Part shown: piece by piece, positions 32,136 through 42,212 of the stretch | Layout: every line of letters begins with the position of its first letter | How positions within the stretch are numbered: the stretch's first letter is position 1 | Source: Saccharothrix sp. HUAS TT1 | GTDB taxonomy: Bacteria; Actinomycetota; Actinomycetes; Mycobacteriales; Pseudonocardiaceae | DNA: 64,000 nucleotides | NCBI RefSeq assembly: GCF_040744945.1 | Contig: NZ_CP160453.1 | Location: 7,192,001 to 7,256,000 of the forward strand | Reading direction: 5' to 3' | Program-made: the position numbers and the translations under genes | Notes under the pieces: generated by a model | What the model saw: the letters and a program-made list of their open reading frames with translations, nothing else | What the model was told of the DNA's origin: nothing | The model's database searches: none

Positions 32136-33394
32136 TCGCGCGGGGTCGCGTCGTGCGCCGTGCGCACCAGCTTCAGCAACGAGAACCGCGGCTCGTCCGC
32201 CTGCCGGTCGTGCCGGACGAGGCCGCGGCGGACCAGCAGCTCCATGTGCTCGACCGCGTCGGCGCCGGCCAGCTCGGCCACCGCGGCGGCCTCGTCGACG
32301 GACCAGTCGCCGTCGGACGAGGCCAACGAGTTCAGCAGGATCCGCTCCGCCCTGCGGAGCGGGTTCAGGCTCTCGCCCAGGGAGGACAGCAGCAGCTCGC
32401 CGGACCCGGCGCTCGACCGCCAGTCCCGGATGGCCGCCGGTCGGTCGATCAGCTGGTCGACCAACCGCTGCGGAGAGCGCACGGTGCACATGGCGGCGCC
32501 GAGTTCGAGCGCTCCCGGCAACCCGTCCAGGAGCCGGCAGAGCCGCGCCACCGCCGCGGCGTTGTCGCCGCGGAGCTGGAACGAGGGGTACACGCGGCGC
32601 ACGTGCCACAGCAGCAGCCGCACCGACGGGTTGCCGACGAGGTCCTGGATGCCCTCGTACGACGTGGGAACCGGCAGCGGACCCACCGGGAACACCAGTT
32701 CCCCCGGCAACCCCGGCGGGTTGCGAGCGGTGATCAGCAGGTGCGGCCGGGGCGTGTGCCTCAGCAGTTCGGCGAGGACCTGGGCGGAGGCGCGGGAGGC
32801 GCCGTCGAACACCACCAGCACCTTGGACAGGTCGACACCGGGGGACGTCCCGCCGTCCAGCGGCGGGAACCCGGAAGGGTCGTGCGGCTCGCGGATGTCC
32901 GAGCGGGGCGCGACCACCTCGTTGCCCGAGTACCACAGCACCCGCCAGTCGGGCCGGCCCAGGACCGCCTTGGACACCTCCGACGCCAGCCGCGTCTTGC
33001 CGGCCCCGGCGACTCCCGCGATCGAGATCACCTGCTGGGTGTCGGTGGTCAGCAACTCGGTGAGGATGGCGAGTTCCGCTTCCCGACCGATGAACGGCCC
33101 GGAGAAGACCGGCGGGCCGTTCCCGCCGGCGTCCGGAGCCCCGCCGTGACCAGGAGGGTCCTGGCCGGTTCCCCGAGCGGCCCTCTCGAAGGCGGCGCGC
33201 TGCGACCCGGTGAGCTGCAACCCGTCGGCGAGCAGCCGCACCGTCTGCTCCCGGGGCCGCTGAACCCGACCGACCTCCAGGTCCCGGATGGCGCGCACGC
33301 TCAAGGCCGCCCGATCACCCAACATCTTCTGGCTGAGCCGCTTGCGCTGCCGGAGTTCGCGGAGTCTGCGCCCGAACACCGAGTCGTCACGCAC
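32105..33394 (-). CDS. XRE-family regulator with P-loop NTPase domain
   Basis: About 429 residues from a GTG at 33394 (start VRDDSVFGRRLRELR). An XRE helix-turn-helix fills residues 5-65 (LSQKMLGDRAALSVRAIRDLE). After a Gly/Pro-rich linker comes an NB-ARC/AfsR-like NTPase: IGREAELAIL, Walker A GVAGAGKTRLA (about 130), a Walker B-like VLVVFDGA (about 200), a LLITARNP sensor and a GLPGALELGA motif. No C-terminal TPR block is present, so it is shorter than full STAND regulators. The frame stays open upstream but that part is Cys-rich and unlike the family. Proteins of this design often control secondary-metabolite clusters; the place beside the NRPS exporter supports but does not prove that role. 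Confidence 0.85.
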   Translation of the reverse strand: MRDDSVFGRRLRELRQRKRLSQKMLGDRAALSVRAIRDLEVGRVQRPREQTVRLLADGLQLTGSQRAAFERAARGTGQDPPGHGGAPDAGGNGPPVFSGPFIGREAELAILTELLTTDTQQVISIAGVAGAGKTRLASEVSKAVLGRPDWRVLWYSGNEVVAPRSDIREPHDPSGFPPLDGGTSPGVDLSKVLVVFDGASRASAQVLAELLRHTPRPHLLITARNPPGLPGELVFPVGPLPVPTSYEGIQDLVGNPSVRLLLWHVRRVYPSFQLRGDNAAAVARLCRLLDGLPGALELGAAMCTVRSPQRLVDQLIDRPAAIRDWRSSAGSGELLLSSLGESLNPLRRAERILLNSLASSDGDWSVDEAAAVAELAGADAVEHMELLVRRGLVRHDRQADEPRFSLLKLVRTAHDATPRDHASTSTPVC

Positions 33395-34101
33395 AGCCCA
33401 CCACCACGCGGTTCCGAACACATCGAACAGAAACCGACATCCCGCGGAACGAGCCAAAGAACAGCGGAAAAACCCTCGACACGAGTCCCCCACACGGAAA
33501 TCAACTGAGCAACCCAAGGCAGTGTCACCGAACAGTGATGGACAGAACGCACCCCCTCCGCACCGCACGAGTTCGGATCACCGGTGGACAAGTCCGAAAC
33601 ATCGACACGCCAAAAGGCGGAGAAAGATGCCGAACAGGCTGATCCCTCCGAGGAGGAACATTTCCACCACCATAGCCGAAGCGCAACGAACCAGCTACAC
33701 AGCGATCCGCTCGCCGCGGATGGACAGTCCACGGCAACATTACCCGTCCCCGAGGGACCCGACCTACCAGACCGATGCGACCGAGGAGGAGATGCCGAAC
33801 GATCGGACATCAGGTGAACAGCAGAAACCTCTCCGGCACAACCCGAACAACCCTGGCCACCACGGCATCCCTCCGTCGCCCCCGGTCCTTCCGGCGGGAC
33901 ACGGCGCGGAAAGACCGCGCCCGTTGAGGCACCTCCGGTTCACCCAGCGCGAACGCGCCCGACTATCGCCTGTCCCGCGCACGTCAGCAGCTCAACTGTG
34001 GATACGCGCAGTCGGACACCGGAACCACGCGCACCGCGACTAGTCCGAGCCGTCACCCGCATGGGATTGACCCGTTTGACGAACAGGGTCGATGAGTGTG
34101 G
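33395..34101. other. Non-coding stretch, no gene supported
   Basis: About 700 bases without a convincing coding frame. Base composition is less GC-rich than the neighbours, with frequent GAA and ACA runs. It probably holds the promoter of the XRE regulator on its left side and the junction with transposon debris on its right. A 77-codon frame at 33584-33817 has no family features and unnatural codon use. Confidence 0.5.
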
Positions 34102-34612
34102 TCAGGCTACTCGCTCCACCGGATGGTGTCGGGTGGCTTCGTAGGCGGCGGGGCTGAGGTAGCCGAGGCTGGAGTGCAGGCGACGGGTGTTGTACCAGCC
34201 TTCGATGTGTTCGAAGGTCGCTTTGTGTGCCCTGGTCCTGGTGGGCCAGGGCTGCCGGTCGAGCAGTTCGGTCTTGATGGTGGCGAAGAACGACTCGGTG
34301 ACGGCGTTGTCCACGCGTTGGCCCTTGCGGCCGACCGACAATCGGATGCCCAGGTCGGCGGCGAGGGTGGCGAGCCGGTCGGATGTGCGTTGACAGCCCC
34401 TGTCGACGTGGAAGATCACTCCGGGCTCGGGGCGTCGTTGGCGCACTGCGTTGTCCAGGGCTTGGGTGACGAGGTCGGTGCGCAGGTGGTCGGCGGTGGC
34501 CCAGCGGACGACGCGCCGGGAGGCGATGTCGATCACGGTGGCCAGATAGAGCCACCCTTCCCAGGTGCGGATGTAGGTGATGTCCCCGCACCACCGTGTG
34601 TCGATATCCGTT
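34102..34612 (-). pseudogene. IS3-type transposase (OrfB), C-terminal remnant
   Basis: About 170 residues of an IS3-family DDE transposase are readable from TRWCGDITYIRTW (near 34610) to the natural C-terminus YLSPAAYEATRHHP at 34102. Catalytic Asp regions GDITYI and VIFHVDRGCQ and the Glu region VTESFFATIKTELL are present, but the N-terminal third and OrfA are missing. The gene cannot make a complete enzyme. Confidence 0.85.
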
Positions 34613-35078
34613 GGTCAAGAGTGATGTCGAGGGTGAGCGTGCGGGGCCCGTCGCCCAGCACGCCTATGGCTCCACGAGCGACGGTGACACCGGCGAGGGC
34701 GACTGCTGCGCCAGCGCGCGGAGCAGCATGTAGGCGGTGGACGGCCCCGCCACACTCCGCCCACCGCCTAGCCACTCAGTGCGGCGGCTGGAGCACGAAT
34801 CGACACTCGATCACCAGGCTGCCGCTATAAGCTGCTGCTCAGTCCTGTTCCATCCCTTGGTACTCCCGCCCAAAGGATGGCCCTGCGCACAACGATCCCG
34901 CGCAGGTTGGCGCCCTCCCCAAAGTCCGGCCAGGGCGGCGGCACGTACCTAGATCACCAACCGACTGACGAAATGCCGCCACTGGCCTCTTGACATGACT
35001 CGAAGCTCACCTCGGCGGTAATTCCGCGATCAAGGCGGTTGTCTCGTTGTTCCAAGACTCCGCTCCGCACTGACCGCG
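34613..35078. other. Non-coding transposon debris
   Basis: No gene can be supported. The sequence changes character at about 34612, where homology to the IS3 transposase stops, and again toward 34960, so it is probably a patchwork of insertion-sequence scars. Confidence 0.45.
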
Positions 35079-35873
35079 TCAGGTGACGCGAAAGACCGGC
35101 CAGCCGATCTCGGTGCGCCACGCGGCGGGATCGGGTGTGTCACGGGGACCGACGACGTAGACCTCCCGCACCGGCCCGGCCACCGACATCGCGTTCTCCA
35201 CCACCCAGGTCCCGAGTGCGCCGTACGTGACCTCGATGCCGTCGTGCTCGCCGACGTGGGTAGTGACGGCCAGTTCCGAGGCCGGAAGGGTTGCGGGGTG
35301 CACGCGTCCGGTGCGAGGTGGCTCAGCGGTCGGCAGGTAGACGAGCGCGTGACCGCGCTCCTGCTCGAAAAGGGCGTTGTCGTAACAGCCGCCCGGCGGT
35401 CCGGCCGCGGCGGCGCCGACGGCCGACTCCAATTCGGCCATCGCGCCTGCGTACCAGGTCGCGATGTCGCGACCTCTGACTACGGCCTCCACCGCCGCGA
35501 CCGTCCGGGCGGACTGCGCGCGCAACTCGACGTCGATCGGCGCGGGGTCGGGCCGGAGCAGGCGCCGCAGCGACACGACCGCGGCCCGGGTGCGGTCGAG
35601 CACGTCCTCGAGGCGTTGCAGGTGGTCCGCGACCAGGGCCGCCCGGACACCGGGGTCGGGGGTCCGCAGGATTCGCTGTACATCGCTCAGGGGGACGTCG
35701 AGTTCGCGGAGCCGGTGGATGACCTGCGCGGTAGGGATCTGGTCGACGCCGTAGTAGCGGTAACCGGTGATCTCGTCCACCACGGCGGGTTCCAGCAGGG
35801 TCGCCTCGTGATATCGACGCAGTGTCCGCACGCTCAAGTGGGTCAGCCGCGAGAACTCCCCGATGGTCAGCAC
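35079..35873 (-). CDS. MerR-family regulator with GyrI-like C-terminal domain
   Basis: 264 residues when started at the GTG at 35873; an in-frame GTG at 35879 adds two residues. The lower start is preferred because the promoter -10 box ends at 35880, placing the transcript start near 35873. The N-terminal MerR domain is standard: LTIGEFSRLTHLSVRTLRRY then GYRYYGVDQI. A coiled-coil dimerisation helix follows (about 75-120). The C-terminal 150 residues resemble GyrI/BmrR-type effector domains that bind organic, often cationic, compounds. Likely activator of itself and perhaps of the divergent NTF2-like and SDR genes. Confidence 0.9.
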   Translation of the reverse strand: MLTIGEFSRLTHLSVRTLRRYHEATLLEPAVVDEITGYRYYGVDQIPTAQVIHRLRELDVPLSDVQRILRTPDPGVRAALVADHLQRLEDVLDRTRAAVVSLRRLLRPDPAPIDVELRAQSARTVAAVEAVVRGRDIATWYAGAMAELESAVGAAAAGPPGGCYDNALFEQERGHALVYLPTAEPPRTGRVHPATLPASELAVTTHVGEHDGIEVTYGALGTWVVENAMSVAGPVREVYVVGPRDTPDPAAWRTEIGWPVFRVT

Positions 35874-35879
35874 CCCCAC

Positions 35880-35910
35880 ATTCTGGACTCTCTCCCAGGG
35901 GGAGAGTCCA
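35880..35910 (-). promoter_or_regulatory. MerR-type promoter with operator dyad in a 19-base spacer
   Basis: On the minus strand: -35 TGGACT (35910-35905), a 19-base spacer, -10 CAGAAT (35885-35880). The spacer carries most of a 25-base near-perfect dyad (35885-35909, arms GGACTCTCTCCC and GGGGGAGAGTCC, one mismatch). Overlong spacers with a central dyad are the hallmark of MerR-activated promoters. The start point would coincide with the GTG at 35873, predicting a leaderless merR message. Confidence 0.7.
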
Positions 35911-35951
35911 CGGCTTGACCCTCCCGCGCAGTGAGGTCACACGCTGGGCTC

Positions 35952-36314
35952 ATGACACAGCACACCGATCTCCCGTCCGATCTGCTCCCGGCGACCGTGC
36001 GCGAGTTCTTCGCCGCCCACGTCGTCCACGACGCCGACACCGCCTCGTCGTTCCTCACCGAGGACGCGGTGATCGTCGACCAGGACGAGACCTTCAGCGG
36101 TCGACAGGAGGCCCACGCGTTCCTGCGGGACGCCGGATCCGAGTTCGAGCACACGACCGAACAGGTCGGCGCTCACCGAATCGACGACAACCACTGGGTG
36201 GTGACCGTGCGGCTCGAGGGCACCTTCCCGGGCGGCGTCGCCGAACTCGACTACCGGTTCACGCTGCGCGATGGCCTCATCGCCGACCTCGTCATCGCCA
36301 ACCACACGGCCTGA
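35952..36314 (+). CDS. NTF2/SnoaL-like small protein
   Basis: 120 residues from the ATG at 35952. The pattern of an N-terminal helix ([20 protein letters not shown]), the segment [17 protein letters not shown] and late strands ([26 protein letters not shown]) matches the cone-shaped NTF2/SnoaL fold, which serves as enzyme or binding protein for small molecules. The gene is divergent from merR and 40 bases before an SDR gene in the same direction, so the three probably form a small detoxification or metabolic unit. The reaction is not predictable. Confidence 0.75.
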   Translation: MTQHTDLPSDLLPATVREFFAAHVVHDADTASSFLTEDAVIVDQDETFSGRQEAHAFLRDAGSEFEHTTEQVGAHRIDDNHWVVTVRLEGTFPGGVAELDYRFTLRDGLIADLVIANHTA

Positions 36315-36354
36315 CCGAACCCACGTCACACCAACCATCAAGGAGAAGAGAGAA

Positions 36355-37140
36355 ATGCCTGGTTCGGATCGCGATCGTCTCGACGGTCGCCGGGTACTGG
36401 TCACGGGCGGCTCGAAGGGCGCGGGCAAGGCCGTCGTGCAGAGGCTCCGGGAGCTGGGGGCCGACGTGTACGTGACGGCCCGGACGATGCCCGACGGGTA
36501 CGAGTACCCGGACCGGTTCATCGAAGCGGACACGACGACGGTCGAGGGCACCGACGCGGTGGTCGCTCGTATCGCCGAGGGCGGCGCGCTCGACATCCTG
36601 GTGCATGTCGTCGGGGGCGCGTCGACGCCGGCCGGCGGGTTCGCGGTCATCACCGATGACCAGTGGCTCACCGAGCTGAACCTCAACTTCCTCGGTGCGG
36701 TGCGGCTCGACCGGGCCCTGCTCCCGGCGATGATCGAGGTCGGGGCGGGCGTGGTGCTGCACTTCACCTCGATCCAGCGTGAAATGCCCCTGCACGACGC
36801 GTCCCTGGCCTACGCGTCGGCGAAGGCCGCTCTGCGCACGTACAGCAAGGGACTCGCCAACGAGCTCGCACCGCGCGGCGTGCGGGTCAACGCGATCAGC
36901 CCCGGCGGCATCGAGACCGAGGCCTACGAGCAGTTCGTCGACCGGATCGCCGAGGGCAACGGACTGACCCGCGAAGAAGCGAAGCAGACCATCTTCGACT
37001 CACTCGGCGGAGTGCCGCTGGGCCGGTTCGCGAACCCCGCGGAAATCGCGGACCTGGTCGGATTCCTGGTCTCCGACCGCGCCTCGGCAATCGTAGGCGC
37101 CGAGTACGTGATCGACGGTGGGACCGTCCCGACCGTTTGA
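36355..37140 (+). CDS. Short-chain dehydrogenase/reductase (SDR)
   Basis: 261 residues from ATG 36355 ([11 protein letters not shown]), with AAGGAG about 8 bases upstream. Classical SDR features are present: cofactor loop [12 protein letters not shown] (about residue 15), a NNAG-region variant HVVGGAS, catalytic Ser in FTSIQ, Tyr-Lys in YASAKAA (about 162), and the C-terminal [11 protein letters not shown]. The Arg in VTARTMPD after the second strand fits NADP(H) better than NAD(H). Substrate unknown. It is probably co-transcribed with the NTF2-like gene. Confidence 0.9.
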   Translation: MPGSDRDRLDGRRVLVTGGSKGAGKAVVQRLRELGADVYVTARTMPDGYEYPDRFIEADTTTVEGTDAVVARIAEGGALDILVHVVGGASTPAGGFAVITDDQWLTELNLNFLGAVRLDRALLPAMIEVGAGVVLHFTSIQREMPLHDASLAYASAKAALRTYSKGLANELAPRGVRVNAISPGGIETEAYEQFVDRIAEGNGLTREEAKQTIFDSLGGVPLGRFANPAEIADLVGFLVSDRASAIVGAEYVIDGGTVPTV

Positions 37141-37215
37141 GCCAGGAGCCGGTCGCGAGCGGCGGCTCGCCGAACAGTTCGACCGGCAGGTGGTGGACAG
37201 CATCAGCCACTGATG

Positions 37216-37790
37216 TTCATCGATCACTCGTGACCTGCGGCAGGCAGACGTCCCGTCGCCTGCCGCGTTCGGGGCCGGGTCGTTGCAGGTGAGCCGGAGG
37301 ACTTCTCCGAAGCTGGAGTAGCCGGTCGCACCGACGTAGACACCGAGGTTCGAACTGGTCGACTCCAGCACCCCGTTGGTCGAGTTGTGGTAGGAGGTCA
37401 CCACTTCTTGCGCGTGGTGGACAGGATTTGGCTCGCGGCGTCGTAGGTGACGGTGCTGTGGCCGGTGTCGGGGTCGTCGGTGCGACCAGTCGGCCACGCA
37501 GGTCATAGGTGTAGCGCCACTGGTTGCCCGCCGGGTCCGTCAGCACGCCGAGCATGCCGGCGGCGTTGTAGGTGTACGTCGTCGTGTCGAAGGGGCTGTC
37601 GACGCCGGCGGTGTGCCGGCGCTTCTCGACCGTGCGGCCTTGAGCGTCGTTGATCAGCGTGGTAGCGGTGCCGCCCAGGGGCGGGGTGGTCTTGACGCGG
37701 TCGCCGCCGTAGGAGGTGGTGGTGCGCCACTGCTCGACGCCGAACTTGCGCTGGATCGCGGTGGTCGGGCGGCCCATGCCGTCCTACGCG
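37216..37790 (-). pseudogene. RHS/YD-repeat protein fragment with frameshifts
   Basis: Two to three YD-type repeats are readable on the minus strand: DGMGRPTTAIQRKFGVEQW at about 37780, TTYTYNAAGMLGVLTDPAGN and YTYDLRGRLVA near 37500. A one-base loss after LRGRLVA and another frame change near 37400 (continuing as TSYHNSTNGVLESTSSN) break it. No N-terminus or toxin end is present. It is a relic of an RHS toxin different from the large one at 42213-52019. Confidence 0.8.
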
Positions 37791-37869
37791 CAACCCGATT
37801 GGCTCTTACCTCCGGTGACGGCACGTCGTTCGATGTAGGGATACGGCGACACAACCGGACAGGAGCATC

Positions 37870-38376
37870 GTGCCCAGGATCGGAAGAAGAACGCTCACGG
37901 TATCAGCGGTCTCTATTGGTATCGCCATGACGGTGGTGGCACCGGCCTCCGCGGCGTCATACGACCCGTACACCAGCACGAACCCATTGACGACCGGGTG
38001 CGGGGCGGATGCGATTACGATCGCAACCAGGCCGATCAGAAGTCCGCAGGCGTTATACGGGACGATGGAAGTGCGCTATTCACCTTCATGCGGAACCAAC
38101 TGGGTTCGCGCCGTCATCAACGCCTCCAGCAGTACGAACACGGTCACTAAAGGTATCCGACGCCCATCAAGTCAACCGGACGGTCAAGGCGGCTGGTTAG
38201 GATTCTATGAGGACCTCGAGAGCGACCCTGCCGTTGGGAGTTCTTTCGGCATGCAGGTGTACGCTCCTGGAAGCACCTGCATCTATGCGATGAGCGTCGT
38301 GCACACGGATTCTGGACAGATCGCAGCCTTTACGGGGGCCGGGGATCCCAATAACCCCTGGGTGGCTTTCTGCTGA
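37870..38376 (+). CDS. Secreted DUF2690-type protein
   Basis: 168 residues from a GTG at 37870 (AGGAG 4-5 bases upstream). A signal peptide is clear: RRTLTVSAVSIGIAMTVVAPASA, cut after ASA at about residue 28. The mature part has the DUF2690 pattern TGCGADA, then YGTMEVRYSPSCGTNWVRAV and a closing Cys, three to four Cys likely in disulfides. Function of the family is unknown; members are exported by actinomycetes. Codon use is less GC3-rich than most genes here, suggesting recent acquisition. It stands alone between an RHS relic and a transposase remnant. Confidence 0.85.
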   Translation: MPRIGRRTLTVSAVSIGIAMTVVAPASAASYDPYTSTNPLTTGCGADAITIATRPIRSPQALYGTMEVRYSPSCGTNWVRAVINASSSTNTVTKGIRRPSSQPDGQGGWLGFYEDLESDPAVGSSFGMQVYAPGSTCIYAMSVVHTDSGQIAAFTGAGDPNNPWVAFC

Positions 38377-38586
38377 GCGCCCCGCGATTTGGTGCTGGCC
38401 CGCCTACCACTCGGCACCTGTGCACCGTCCCGAGCTGCTGTGCTGCCGCGCATGAACGGCGACCCACACGCAGCACTGGCTGCATGCCGTGACGTCACCA
38501 GCACCTGTGGGGCGCCAGAACTCTGCACTGGCATGCTGAGCTGCGACGATCGCGCACGCTGGACCTCCTGGGCATGATCGTGAGGT

Positions 38587-39576
<990 letters not shown>

Positions 39577-39823
39577 AGCCGAACTGCACGTCGATACATC
39601 GCCGTCCAGTCCTCGCCGGCCTGATCAACGACTACGAACGCAGCCGCCTAACCGCAGGTCAGACCGCGTAGCCGACTATTGGCACCCCACACGAGCACGC
39701 CTCGACCACATTGCAGCCCTACACCCGCCGCACACTAGACCACGAGAGGATCTTGAAGGCGCTTGATGACGACGATGACGGCCTGTGTCAGCCCATCCGC
39801 TGACTGGGTGCTGACAATCTAAA
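39577..39823. other. Transposon debris with a 43-bp repeat shared with 41456-41498
   Basis: The frame LINDYERSRLTAGQTA near 39625-39672 is a typical transposase C-terminus, detached from its gene. Bases 39649-39691 recur at 41456-41498 with about four differences, where the same C-terminus (LTAGQAM) abuts the right end of the IS701-type element. No intact gene is present. Confidence 0.55.
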
Positions 39824-39863
39824 GATCAGGCCCCGTCCAATTCAACTTGGACGGGGCCTGATC
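39824..39863. terminator. Perfect 17-bp stem hairpin beside the tRNA-derived repeat
   Basis: Arms at 39824-39840 and 39847-39863 are perfect inverted repeats (GATCAGGCCCCGTCCAA and its complement) with a 6-base loop. On the minus strand the hairpin follows the tRNA 3'-half by 3 bases and is followed by TTT, as expected for a transcription terminator. Confidence 0.7.
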
Positions 39864-39866
39864 TGC

Positions 39867-39915
39867 GTGGGCGATACTGGGATCGAACCAGTGACCTCTT
39901 CGGTGTGAATGAAGC
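39867..39915. repeat. Attachment-site copy: 3' half of tRNA-Val
   Basis: Bases 39867-39909 are identical to 61800-61842, and after one T/C difference five more bases match (48 of 49). The sequence is the anticodon stem to the 3' end of tRNA-Val(CAC) on the minus strand, without the D arm, so it is not a tRNA gene. A tRNA 3'-half duplicated about 22 kb away is the signature of integration by a tyrosine recombinase. Confidence 0.85.
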
Positions 39916-40079
39916 CAATATAAAGCCTCTACCAGCACGAATAGAATTAGCGCAGGAAAAACGCGGCTATTGGGTGCCGTTGAATGCGGTTCGACGCTGT
40001 TGAACGCGTCCGACGGCTCCCATTTTGCTCCCACCGCCCGCTCCTACACGCTCCTCAAGACCCCGAACCGCCAATCGGA

Positions 40080-41407
40080 CTAGTACTCCAGCCGCACTTC
40101 GTTGTATATGGCATGTCTTCGCTGGTAGTGGGCTTGTTTGGCGCGGTGTTGGTGGCGCCTGCGCCAGTGGGACCAGGCCCAGGTGGTGGCACGCTCGGGG
40201 ATGGTGGTGATCAGGTGTGCCAGGAGACGCCTGACCTCGCCGAGGGTGACCGGGATGAGGCCGCTGCCAGGGCTTTTGGGGCGATGGCGGCGGTAACGGC
40301 GAGGTAGGTGTGGGCGAGCATCGCGAGGGTGATGTGGCGGTACCAGGCGTCGTAACGGCGGACCTGGTACTGGTCCAGGCCGACCTCGGTTTTGGCGGTC
40401 TGGAAACAATCCTCGACAGCCCAGCGGGCTCCGGCCACCCGGATCAGGTCGTCGTCGGTGGTTCCCATTGGGGCGCAACACAAGTAATAGGCCAGTTCGT
40501 GCTCACCACGACGGTTCGCGGTCAGGGAGCGGCGGATCAGCAGCCATCGTCGCCACCCGGCAGGTGTGGTGTCGTCGTAGACGGGTAATGAGGCCACCGC
40601 CCAGTCGAACAGACGTGGCCCTTTCGCACCCTGGCCGCAACTGCGGCGCTTCCATGCCGCTTCCGGGGCGTCGGCGGTCAGATGGTCGGCGCGTGTGGCG
40701 CCCGCGGTGGCGGGAATGGTCTGACTGCTCGGCACGGCTACCACATAGGCGATACGTCGATCTTCAAGCCAGGCCCGGAATTTCGAGTCGCCGCCATATG
40801 CCTCGTCCGCGGTCACCCAACGGGCCGGCACACCGGCGTCCAACGCCCGGGCCAGCATCGCGCGGGCGAGCACGGGCTTGGTCGCGAACTCCACGGTGTC
40901 GGGCACCGCCGCCTCCCGACACCGCTCCCGGTCGGCGACCCAGGACTTGGGCAGGTACAGCTCCCGGTCGATCAGCGTGCGACCTTTGCCCGTGGTGTAA
41001 GCGAGAAACACGCCCAGTTGGCAGTTCTCGATCCGACCGGCGGTACCGGAGTACTGCCGCTGCACCCCGGCCGACTTGTCGCCCTTCTTCAGGAACCCGG
41101 TCTCGTCCACCACCAGCACGCCATCGCCGTCGGCCAGGTGCTCCACGGCATAGTCGCGGGCGTCGTCGCGGACCCCGTCGACGTCCCATGTCGCGGCGTT
41201 GAGCAACCGCTGCATCCCGTCCGGCGTCGTCTCACCAGCCACTTCGGCCAACGTCCAGCCGTTCTTGCCCGCGATCGGAGCCAACAGACCTCGAACATAC
41301 GCCCGAGCCCGACGCCGCGGCTCCGCCCGCAGAAACCGTCCTGCCACCCGCCCGAACAACTCGTCCAAGCCGCTCACCCAAGCCTGGATGTCCTCATCAA
41401 CCAACAC
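40080..41407 (-). CDS. IS701-family transposase, possibly made by -1 frameshift
   Basis: The first frame, from 41407, gives 398 residues with the family's VVDETGFLKKGDKSAGVQ (first Asp), WVTADEAYGG (second Asp) and RWAVEDCFQTAKTEVGLDQY (Glu), but ends in an unrelated tail at 40211. The expected C-terminus, GSGLIPVTLGEVRRLLAHL to WSHWRRRHQ, is encoded in the -1 frame and ends at 40080. The switch falls on the heptamer C CCA AAA (40280-40274), which fits the X XXY YYZ rule for programmed -1 slippage. A plain one-base indel is the alternative. All catalytic residues lie before the switch. Confidence 0.75.
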
Positions 41408-41457
41408 AAGATCGACAAGCTACCAGAACATGATCACGAAGTGCGGCTGGAGTACTA
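40081..41457 (-). mobile_element. IS701-type insertion sequence with perfect 22-bp inverted repeats
   Basis: Ends TAGTACTCCAGCCGCACTTC... (40081-40102) and its exact complement (41436-41457) define a 1,377-base element. Flanks read CTAG on the left and CTAA on the right if the repeat is counted from the inside; both fit the YTAR target preference I recall for IS701, but they are not identical. The element sits between an att-like repeat and a truncated transposase tail. Confidence 0.85.
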
Positions 41458-41482
41458 ACCGCAGGTCAGGCCATGTAGCCGA

Positions 41483-41785
41483 CTATTGGCACCTCACAAG
41501 CGCGATCAACCGGGCTTCGACCTCCCTAGTCACCACCGAGGCCACCGGCGGCAGTACGCGCTTCTTGCGCGAAATCCTGGCATGCATATCGCCTCCGGTG
41601 TCGACGAACCGCTTGGCGACCAGCCGCAGCGTCTCGCCCGAGACCCCGAGCCGGGCCGCGACCACCTCCTTCGCATCGACCTCACCCTCCGAGGTGTCCA
41701 ACGCCAGCAACACCCGAGGTGAACATTTCGAGGACGATCTTGGAATCCGTCGATTCCACAGCCCGACGGTCATGCCGCCGAACAC
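41483..41785 (-). pseudogene. IS630-type transposase, N-terminal fragment
   Basis: About 75 residues resemble the helix-turn-helix N-terminus of IS630 transposases (VVAARLGVSGETLRLVAKRFVDTGG, then PPVASVVTREVEARLIAL). Homology ends near 41495, where the 43-bp repeat seen at 39649 begins, and the whole catalytic domain is missing. Confidence 0.65.
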
Positions 41786-41791
41786 GGCTCG

Positions 41792-42154
41792 TCACAGACG
41801 CCACGACTCCACAACCGTGCCGTTGTGAACCGTCCACAGAAGACGTTTTTCCCCCTCGTCATCGTCGACGTAGAAGACACCCTCGATCTCGGGCAGTGCC
41901 GCCGCGATACCGCGCAACTGGTCGAGCAGTAGGTCCTCATTCACGAGTTTTACAGAGCCCCCGTAGAAGGCGTGCGCCACCCAGTTCACCACCTTGGGCT
42001 GGAAGACCCAGCCCGAACAGTAATCGGCGAGAACTTCCTCCGAGAAGACACGGTCCCGATGCTGCGCGGCGACTTCGGCGACGATCTTCCTGATAACGGC
42101 GAAGTCCTCCCAGTCACAGTCGAGAAATCCTCGAATGTTCGCGTACCGCGACAC
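41792..42154 (-). CDS. Candidate immunity protein for the RHS toxin
   Basis: 120 residues from a GTG at 42154, with GGGAGGGG 4-5 bases upstream. It lies 58 bases after the toxin gene in the same direction, the standard place for the cognate immunity gene of a polymorphic toxin. The protein is small, acidic and without signal peptide or membrane span, so it would act in the cytoplasm; it is rich in aromatic residues (VFQPKVVNWVAHAFYGG, VFYVDDDEGEKRLLW). I do not recognise a named immunity family. The function is inferred from position and size. Confidence 0.65.
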   Translation of the reverse strand: MSRYANIRGFLDCDWEDFAVIRKIVAEVAAQHRDRVFSEEVLADYCSGWVFQPKVVNWVAHAFYGGSVKLVNEDLLLDQLRGIAAALPEIEGVFYVDDDEGEKRLLWTVHNGTVVESWRL

Positions 42155-42212
42155 AGCCCCTCCCGATGCCCCAGCTAACGCATGTCGACCGATGCCTTGC
42201 AGGGTAATCGAC

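Noticed and set aside
33395..33568. N-terminal extension of the XRE/NTPase regulator
   Set aside because: The extension is Cys/Phe/Arg-rich, unlike XRE proteins, which begin a few residues before the HTH.
33584..33817. A 77-residue small gene
   Set aside because: No ribosome site, no family pattern, poor codon use.
37447..37930. Plus-strand frames across the RHS relic
   Set aside because: The recognisable YD repeats are on the minus strand; plus frames have no family features.
39867..39940. A second tRNA gene
   Set aside because: Only the half from the anticodon stem to the 3' end is present; D arm and 5' acceptor strand are missing.
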